From positions 88,465,199-88,529,198 of the forward strand of contig NC_092811.1 of assembly GCF_040954645.1 (NCBI RefSeq): DNA of 64,000 nt, given 5' to 3'. Made by a program: the position numbers and the translations under genes. Shown piece after piece: positions 57,395 through 64,000 of the stretch; position 1 is the stretch's first letter; each line of letters begins with the position of its first letter. This DNA is from Diabrotica undecimpunctata (Eukaryota > Arthropoda > Insecta > Coleoptera > Chrysomelidae). Under the pieces are notes generated by a model, which made no database searches, was not told where the DNA came from, and worked only from the letters and a program-made list of their open reading frames with translations.

Positions 57395-58959
57395 GTAATT
57401 AGTGAGAGAGTGTGTGACACTTAGACGAGCCGTTTTTAGGTAAAACCTTTATTACGTAATTAGATCTTAGAACCGATAGATGACCGGGCCCGATATGTTT
57501 GAATTTGTTTTATTTTTCTTAAGTTAGTCTAATGGCGATTAAAACAATTAAAAGACAAACAAAATAGTTGTGAATGCAGTTGATTACTCGAGAACATCAA
57601 AATATTTTTTATAGACATTTTGGTTCCATCGCTTTATTTTTTGTTTTTGTTATAGATTTTTCTAACTTATGCACACAATGATTTAGCTTTTCTTTGATAA
57701 TAAATTATAAAAAAACGGTATTTAATACACTTACCAAAGAGGTTATCCAAGGGTTGCCCAAACACAAACAGAATTCTTAAATACATACATATAGGAATGA
57801 AACGACATAGTGCAACCATTTTCATACTGAGTCGAGTGTCTGAATAAACTAAAATGGCAGAGTGTCTACCAAAATTCCGACCAAAATTTTTAACCCAAAA
57901 TTCCAGGGTTAGTTTTTGTCTTAATAACCCAAAATGGTCAAGAATAAACTAAGCAAAAGAAACATATGTTTCGTGTAGTAGCCTTAATATAATTATATCT
58001 TTTAAAGTTACTAAAAACAACCAATCTTGTGGAATATTGTTGGTATAAATTCCTTATTGTCGATTGGACAAAAATTGGCGCTAACATTGTTATTAACAAT
58101 AGCGTGATTAACGCTAACAAATTCAGTATTAAAGAGAAATATACCAAATGGGTTAAATAAATTAAATATACAAGACTGAAAAATAACTTTTATTTGAAGT
58201 TTAGGCTTCCAGATCGGAAGAATTAAATCGGAAGAGTTTATTTTGTTATGTTGGTAACAAAACACATTTATTTTTTTCAATGTTCAACCTTACTGAAATT
58301 ATTTCAATCTATCTCACTTCTAGTAAAAATTCAAACGTATATATTTTAAAGTGAAAAAGCTTAAGACGGTATTGTCAGTGTTTTATGGTGTTTCCTGGGG
58401 AGGAACAGATAATTTTATAGATCTCTGATATGCAAACATAAATTTCCAAGATCTACGTTTATTATGCATGGCATATATATATGGAGTACAATGGAAAGAT
58501 TCATCAATAACTTTAAAGGAACCTGACAATAAAATATAGTAATTAAACCAACTGGAATCGATCGTATTATGAGATTTTTTTATATTTCACTTGATTTACA
58601 ATTATTAGCAAGAGAATTTTGCTGCCATGATTGATCTGTGTTTTATTAGACCAATTATATGTCATTATTAAATCGATAATATTGAGTTAATTTTATGCAA
58701 TCATTTAATTATCCTTATATAAAATTTTCCCCATAGCGCACCCCAAAATAGTCGTAATACTATTCGAAAGTCATATTTTAAAATAGCTAGATTATCAGTA
58801 TAGATTAAACTGTCAACATATCTTTGCATATGTCCATTATTTGGCTATTTTTACACAGATAGCAAAATCTCAGATATATACGATATATATACAGGGTAAG
58901 CCAAACCTTTTCTTTCTTTTAATTCGGTTAAATTATGGAGTATATAAAAAATGTTTATA
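57395..58959. other. Intron, nothing recognised
   Basis: AT-rich sequence without readable frames or clear repeats; the two minus-strand short frames at 57938-58280 show no family resemblance. Confidence 0.5.
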
Positions 58960-59479
58960 ACAAAACTGATATATAGTAAAGACATCTATAATTTAAATTT
59001 ACTTTCGATTATACAGAGTGGAGGTATGTACAGTTGGGTACAAGTTGAGCTTTTTTAAATGGAACACCCATTAAAGCATTTTTTAATATATTTTTTAAAA
59101 ATATAAGTTTTTATAGGTCTAAAGTTGATAATTTTTTTGGCATATAGTATTACACTGTGATCACTGTTTTCAAACACAAAATTTTATCATTTTTTTAATG
59201 GAACTCCCTGTAGATTAGTATAGTATTTTGTAGAAAATATTTTCTGCTTTCTTTCTTTTGATAAAGAAAGAAACCTTCTTTTGAGAAAAGGTTGTTTATA
59301 CCTAGCGGATTTCGTTTTGTAGATATTTAGAGACTAACTACTAGATTTTACGTTTTTACAGATTTTTAAAGATTAAATAAAACTTATGCTAGTAAACATT
59401 AGTAAAAAATAATATTTACGTAACTGATAACCTATATTTATAAATTTATTATTAACTATGCTAATAAATGTTTAAAATG

Positions 59480-59612
59480 TTGCCCATTATGTTCGTCACA
59501 GTCGTATGGGGTTAATAAAGAACTGTTGAACGTCTTGTAGCATTTCAGATCCAACGCTGACAAAGGCATTTTGTATACGAATGTTCATATTATCCCGTGG
59601 TGTAGGTCTGTC
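59480..59612 (-). pseudogene. Transposase C-terminal end, separated from its core by a LINE
   Basis: The minus strand reads YNDRPTPRDNMNIRIQNAF and SEMLQDVQQFF, the usual last helix of this Tc3-like transposase family, ending at a stop near 59505. It joins the core at 60640 across the inserted LINE. Confidence 0.75.
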
Positions 59613-60640
59613 GTTGTATACTTCTTCTTATTCTTCCTATGCCGTCCCCATTAACGGAGGTTGGCGACCACATTTTTAAAAGCTTCTCTGTCTTTTGCAA
59701 CGTGGAATAATTCGTCTACAGTCATGTTTGTCCAGTCTCGAATATTTCGCAGCCATGACTTCCTCTTTCTACCTATTCCCTTTTTGCCATCGACTCTACC
59801 CTGCATGATGACCTGCAGAAGACTATATTTATTATTTCTTAGTATGTGTCCAAGGTATGCAGTCTTGCGTACTTTTATCGTTCTCAACAATTTTTTGTCT
59901 CGACCCATCCTTCTCAGCACTTCCTCATTGGTGACCCTGGCAGTCCATGGAATTCTCAACATTCTCCGGTATATCCAAAGTTCAAAGGCTTCAATCGTTT
60001 TAACTATTTGCGCTTTTAGTGTCCATGTTTCTACCCCGTACAATAGTTGCGACCAGACGTAACATTCAACAAACCTCAGTCTCAGCGCAGTATTCAGATT
60101 TTTGTCACAGAACAATTGTTTGAATTTTAAGAACGCTGCCCTTGCCATTTCTATTCGTACCCGGATCTCTTGGTCTGGATCTCATTCTGTGTTGATGTAA
60201 GCTCCCAGATATTTATATTTTGTCACTCTCTCTATTTGCTGTCCACCAAGAGTTAGTTGTTCATTATTTATTGGACTCCTTGATACTATCATAAATTTGG
60301 TCTTATCTGTGTTGATGTCAAGTCCCATTTGAATGCATTCACTATTTATTGCATCTAGTAAAGTTTGAAGTTCTTCTATACTCTCAGCCATAATTACCGT
60401 GCCATCTGCAAATCTCATGGTGTTTATGATTTCTCCACCAATTCTTATTCCCTCTTTTCTTTCCCATAAGGCTTTTCTGAATGTGACCTGTGAGTACACG
60501 TTGAAAAGCGTCGGAGACAAGACGCATCCTTGCCTAACCCCTCTCGCAATCGGTATATTATTTGTTTCTATATCGTTCACCTTTACTACTGCTTTCTGGT
60601 TCCAGTATATAGCCTTAATAAGGCTATATACTATATTCTT
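59613..60640 (-). mobile_element. RTE-like LINE, 5'-truncated, inserted in the transposase gene
   Basis: The minus strand reads YWNQKAVVKVNDIE (about 60620), GVRQGCVLSPTLFNVYSQ, then a catalytic box MRFADGTVIM (FADG instead of F/YADD at 60401-60412), LDINTDKTKFMIV and TKYKYLGAYI. After a stop at about 60182 come RIEMARAAFLKFKQLF, WTLKAQIVKTIEAFELWIYR and SWLRNIRDW, then a GAA-rich tail near 59620. Short GTATA-containing sequences at both junctions may be the target-site duplication. The Asp-to-Gly change in the catalytic box would abolish polymerase activity. It is related to the LINE at 2827-4150. Confidence 0.85.
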
Positions 60641-61290
60641 GATATATCACCAAAAAAATAGTTCAGTGGAGTTAGTAGTGGAGATCTTCGAGGGCTATTC
60701 CTCAGTACCACCGTAGCCAATCCAACTGTCGCTGTAGTTATTATTTAGCACACGTCTAACATTTTTTGTACAATGCGGTAGTGCTGCGTCATGTTGAAAC
60801 CACATGGTTCGTCTAATTCCTAAGGGAACGTTCTCTAACAAGCCAGGTAACTCGTCTCTTAAAAACCTACAATACTCATTGCCAGTGACCGTTCGGTCGA
60901 AGAAGTCAGTTCCAATAACGTATGATCCACCAATGCCTCCCCAAATATTCAACGACCACCTGGTCTGGGACGTGACTCGAAATAAGTGAAGATTTTCATC
61001 GGAATAATAATGGCAATTATGTCTATTAATGAACGCATTGCGATGAAATGTCGACTCATTAACATTTCTTCCTCCTACATACAAAAATTTATTCTTCTTT
61101 GAAAAGCATTTTCATGTAATTCATGAGGCAACTGAATTTTAAATGAGTGAGATTTGTTTTTCTTTATAATTCTTCGAGCTGTCGTCGCACTTAACTCTTT
61201 ATTATTGCTCAATTGGCAAGTACTTGTTTATGGATTCTCTATTACATGTACCAAAACTCTAAATTCATTTTCAATGGCTAAAACCCTTGT
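60640..61290 (-). pseudogene. Transposase N-terminal and catalytic core
   Basis: The minus strand from 61290 reads FRVLVHVIENP, a stop, LSATTARRIIKKNKSHSFKI, QLPHELHENAFQRRINF, then the open frame 61084-60695 with NRHNCHYYSDENLH, LNIWGGIGGSYVIGTDFFD, CRFLRDELPGLL and MWFQHDAALPHC (second catalytic Asp). After a frameshift near 60700 comes SPRRSPLLTPLNYFFG, where the family has SPDL.PLD. Both acidic positions are lost, so the copy is dead. The C-terminal end is at 59480-59612, beyond the LINE. Confidence 0.8.
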
Positions 61291-61548
61291 TGGTATTCTT
61301 CTTCTGAATGTGCCTATCTTGTAGAGATGTTGGCGACCACATTGACCCATCTTATTCTATTCACAGCAGCTCGAAATAAATCAGTTGGCGTTGGACCAGT
61401 GCACTTCCTAAGATTAGCCAGCCAGGATATACGCCTACGTCCAGGGCCAGAGTTTTTATTTCGTAGCTGTGATCCCAAGTATCCTTTATATTGCAGCCCA
61501 AATAGCATATTTTTTCCACTCTTTCTAACGGTGTATCGCCTATTTTAA
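61291..61548 (-). mobile_element. RTE-like LINE 3'-terminal fragment
   Basis: The minus-strand frame 61508-61314 reads GPGRRRISWLANLRKCTGPT and DLFRAAVNRIRWVNVVANI. This is the C-terminal end of an RTE-like LINE, followed by GAAGAAGAA at about 61300. It sits at the N-terminal side of the transposase and is 5'-truncated. Confidence 0.75.
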
Positions 61549-61559
61549 TTAGTTCAGTT

Positions 61560-62049
61560 GAAATTATTCAGTTCGAAAATTCGTATTTGAAATATAAAAA
61601 TTGTTATACAAAATGCAACTACAAAAATATTATTAGCTTTTGTGATACAAGTATATACTATTTATTTTAATAAATATTTTGACAGATATATTTAACATTC
61701 ATTTTTTTTTCAAAGCATATTTACATGAATTTACATAGGTATTTACATTAAAAAGGTATTAACTGATCATACTCGTAAATACAATTGAACTAACAATAAA
61801 TTTATTACAGGATAGTTGCTAGGGTAGATTTTAAAATTGGTTGTTTATTTAATTTCATAATTAATTTATGTATATTAATTACGTTTATTAGTATGGTAAA
61901 CATTGTTTTGTAACATAATGAGTTATTGCATTCAACCAAATTGTACTAGCATATGTTTTTATTTTATTCTTTAATCGCGTTTATATTTTAATTCTGTATA
62001 TTTTAATGTGTTTCTAAAATCATATTATAACTATTATTTTTTCAAAACA
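61560..62049. other. No gene recognised
   Basis: AT-rich interior of the transposon between the LINE fragment and the right TIR; no readable frame. Confidence 0.4.
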
Positions 62050-62734
62050 AAGGTTTAATAAAAATCCGCAAAAACATAGAAGCTATAGTTCTTTTTTAAA
62101 TATCTACAAAACGAATAATGCCAGGTATATACAACCTTGTATCAAAAATATGGTTGTAATATTTCCTACAAAATGTAATATTAATATACGATTTTCATAC
62201 CAGTTCCATTTTAAAAAAATGAGAATTTTTTTTATTTGAAAATAGTGATCACACTGTATATTGTATCGATAGATGTCAAAGATAACACTACCTTAAAAAA
62301 TTATTAAAATTTTTATTACCCTGAACACCCAATCTACATCCCTTTTAATATTAGCATTTTTTTCAATAAAAGTGTAAATATTTCGCAAAATTTTTAACTT
62401 TACACCTATAAAACCTATACAAACGCTTCATATTTTGTAAAAAATATATTCAGAAATGCTTTAGTATACAAAGTGTTCCATTAAATAAAACAGAACTTTG
62501 GTTTATTCCGTTGTTTCGGCTGACCCTGTATAATCGAAAATAATTTTAAATTATAGACGTCTTGGATATACATTTCACCTAATACGCTTTTGATGTTCAG
62601 ACAGAAAATGAAATATGTCAAACTTTACGCGACTTTAAAAAACTATTGTTTTTCTGTTGAGTGCATTCCTGTTGAGATATTTTTTTTAATTTAGTTTTGT
62701 CAAAATTTTGTACGTTTTCAAAAATAAAGAATTA

Positions 62735-62740
<6 letters not shown>

Positions 62741-62768
<28 letters not shown>
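62741..62768. repeat. (AT)n microsatellite, about 14 repeats
   Basis: Uninterrupted AT dinucleotides directly followed by a short tandem duplication. Confidence 0.95.
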
Positions 62769-62770
<2 letters not shown>

Positions 62771-62886
62771 AGAGATCTATGAAAAACGTTAACAATAACA
62801 GATAATAATATCGCAAGAATTATCTAGAATTAATATCTAGAGATCTATGAAAAACGTTAACAATAACAGATAATAATATCGCAAAG
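62767..62886. repeat. 68-bp tandem duplication
   Basis: A block of about 50 bp beginning ATCTAGAGATCTATGAAAAA occurs at 62767 and again at 62835, apparently without mismatch through 'aatatcgcaa', with an 18-bp spacer completing the 68-bp unit. Confidence 0.92.
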
Positions 62887-63366
62887 TATATACCTACATA
62901 GGAAACTAACCTATATGTAGTAAACCGCCTATATGTTTTATTAGATACCTCTATAATTAATTTATTTTGGTGTTCTGTGTCCCTCGCTACCATTCACATT
63001 ATTTTTTGTTATCTGATTGAAACTATATGACTTATGTTTCGCTTTAGATTTGTTTTACTTGCATGAATTGTACACAGACTCTCATCCAAAATTACAAAGT
63101 GAGCACAGGCAAACTTTGGCTTTTTATCTGTTTTGATTTGATTTACTTTTTTGTTTGTTTTCTGTCCTTTCATGTTCCTTTTTCAGTTAAGTAGCAATTA
63201 ATTTTGATGTCTTTAATTTTTCCCACGGTAAGTGTGGTGATAGGAAGTTGTTACCTACCTTCTCGTAAACGAATATGCCTGTATGTACGATTTGGCTTAA
63301 AGGATATTAAAATAACATTTTTGTTGTACTGCTAGTATTCCCCCTAACATTTAACCGCATTTTTAG
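62887..63366. other. Intron end before exon D
   Basis: No frames recognised. The stretch closes with ACCGCATTTTTAG at 63366, the acceptor for exon D. Confidence 0.7.
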
Positions 63367-64000
63367 AAATCAGCTGCGATCTACTAACCGAAGCAGCTTC
63401 CCTACTAACACCGACCGAAACTAATCAATTACCACAACCAAAGCCACGATCTGCAACTAAACCACCGGACATTCCTCTCGAATTTGCCCAACCGACCGAA
63501 GACGAACTCAAACCGGAAAAACCAATATCGCCAGTTCGGGATGACCTTCTAGACCGAGACGACGTTCTAGAAAGCTATTCTGACAGAAAGAAGTTCTGGG
63601 AAACAGTTAGTCAAGACAAAAAAATTAGCCCACAGGAAAGCTCAGTACTCGAAAAGACTGTGGTGACTAAAAAACGAGTATCGATCCATGAATTTGGAAC
63701 ACCACCCGTTCCAAAACCACGTACCGTCCTTCAAAGCTCGAAGAGTTTAATGGAATCTGACGTAGACGTTACTCCCGAACAATTACTTGAGACAACAAAA
63801 GACGTGGATGAATACCAAACAGTTTCTGTTAAAGATCGAGCTATTTCATTTGAATCGTCAACAAGCGAAAGTAGCGGTCAAGTTCAAACTGATCTCACCA
63901 AAATTTCCGAAAGCGATACATCTTTCCAAGAAGAAAAAATAATGACTGAGTACCAAGCTTCGTTCCAAGCGCCATCCGATAGAAAAATTAGTTTCAAAGC
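63367..64000 (+). CDS. Host gene, coding exon D (partial, runs off the window)
   Basis: The acceptor ends at 63366; the first two bases complete a phase-1 codon (G+AA), giving EQ-EISCDLLTEAASL when joined to exon C. The frame is open for the remaining 634 bp. It is proline-, serine- and acid-rich with recurrent short motifs: KPRSATKPPDIPLEF, YSDRKKFWETVSQDKKI, KKRVSIHEFGTPPVPKPRT, VSVKDRAISFES and PSDRKISFK. The proline-rich VPKPRT stretches could bind SH3-type domains, and the repeated (S)DRK-(F/S)-(W/F) pattern suggests another family of short repeats continuing beyond the window. Such tails are seen in large cytoskeletal adaptor proteins, including insect giant ankyrins as far as I recall; this is not proof of identity. 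Confidence 0.92.

Larger units (their letters stand above)
58960..62580 (-). mobile_element. Tc1/mariner-like DNA transposon with long TIRs, interrupted by LINEs
   Basis: Inverted arms of roughly 400-500 bp lie at about 58960-59385 and 62050-62580. Anchors include 'tctataatttaaa...cgattatacag' (58985-59017 and its complement near 62525-62555), 'atggaacac' with 'gtgttccat', 'gtgatcac' in both arms, and 'cgttttgtagatattta' with its complement near 62100. A transposase on the minus strand lies between the arms but is split by one LINE (59613-60640) and cut at its N-terminal side by another LINE fragment (61291-61548). The exact outer ends are uncertain by tens of bases. Confidence 0.7.

Noticed and set aside
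1..64000. tRNA, rRNA or other structured RNA genes
   Set aside because: No cloverleaf-like or conserved rRNA segments were noticed on either strand; a covariance-model scan would be needed to exclude them.

Overview
The window looks like AT-rich, transposon-laden nuclear DNA of an insect. A beetle would fit the mix of RTE-like and Jockey-like LINEs, a Penelope-like element, piggyBac and Tc1/mariner-like DNA transposons, but the sequence does not fix the species. No RNA gene, CRISPR array, operon or other prokaryotic feature was seen.

The only host gene recognised is one large plus-strand gene that runs off the right edge and almost certainly starts left of base 23763. Four coding exons are visible: 23763-25406, 25628-52408, 56828-57394 and 63367 to beyond 64000. 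Every exon boundary inside the window falls in phase 1, so each complete exon is a symmetric cassette. The second exon is the highlight: 26,781 bp (8,927 codons) without a stop or intron. It encodes a Lys/Glu-rich, probably disordered giant tail built from about 65 copies of a two-part module. One part is a basic-aromatic patch (FGIFKKK-like); the other is a helix-like motif ending in YHDVRP. The modules were amplified into two exact in-frame tandem arrays: 21 units of 95 aa (29056-35043) and seven units of 397 aa (38548 to about 46730). My best guess is the giant tail of a neuronal (Ank2-type) ankyrin, because those tails are also huge single exons added by alternative splicing. No ankyrin repeat, ZU5 or death domain lies in the window, so this remains an inference.

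Two good phase-1 splice donors (25407 and 25524) precede the giant exon, with an in-frame UGA between them. Donor choice could therefore switch the giant tail on or off.

The rest is intronic or flanking DNA full of decayed mobile elements. From 1 to 23762 these are: a head-to-head Penelope pair (1-1500); a transposase split by an RTE-like LINE (2370-4860); a fold-back element (6181-6542); a piggyBac relic (6960-8010); a Jockey-like LINE (9100-10870); a perfect-looking hairpin (11263-11420); a complete TA-flanked Tc1/mariner-like element (11896-13783); several LINE relics (14456-16320, 18870-23290); and a non-coding TIR element (16484-18120). The introns between host exons hold a nested TIR element with a long TA microsatellite (53420-54829), another Jockey-like relic (55040-56600), and a second transposon interrupted by LINEs (58960-62580).
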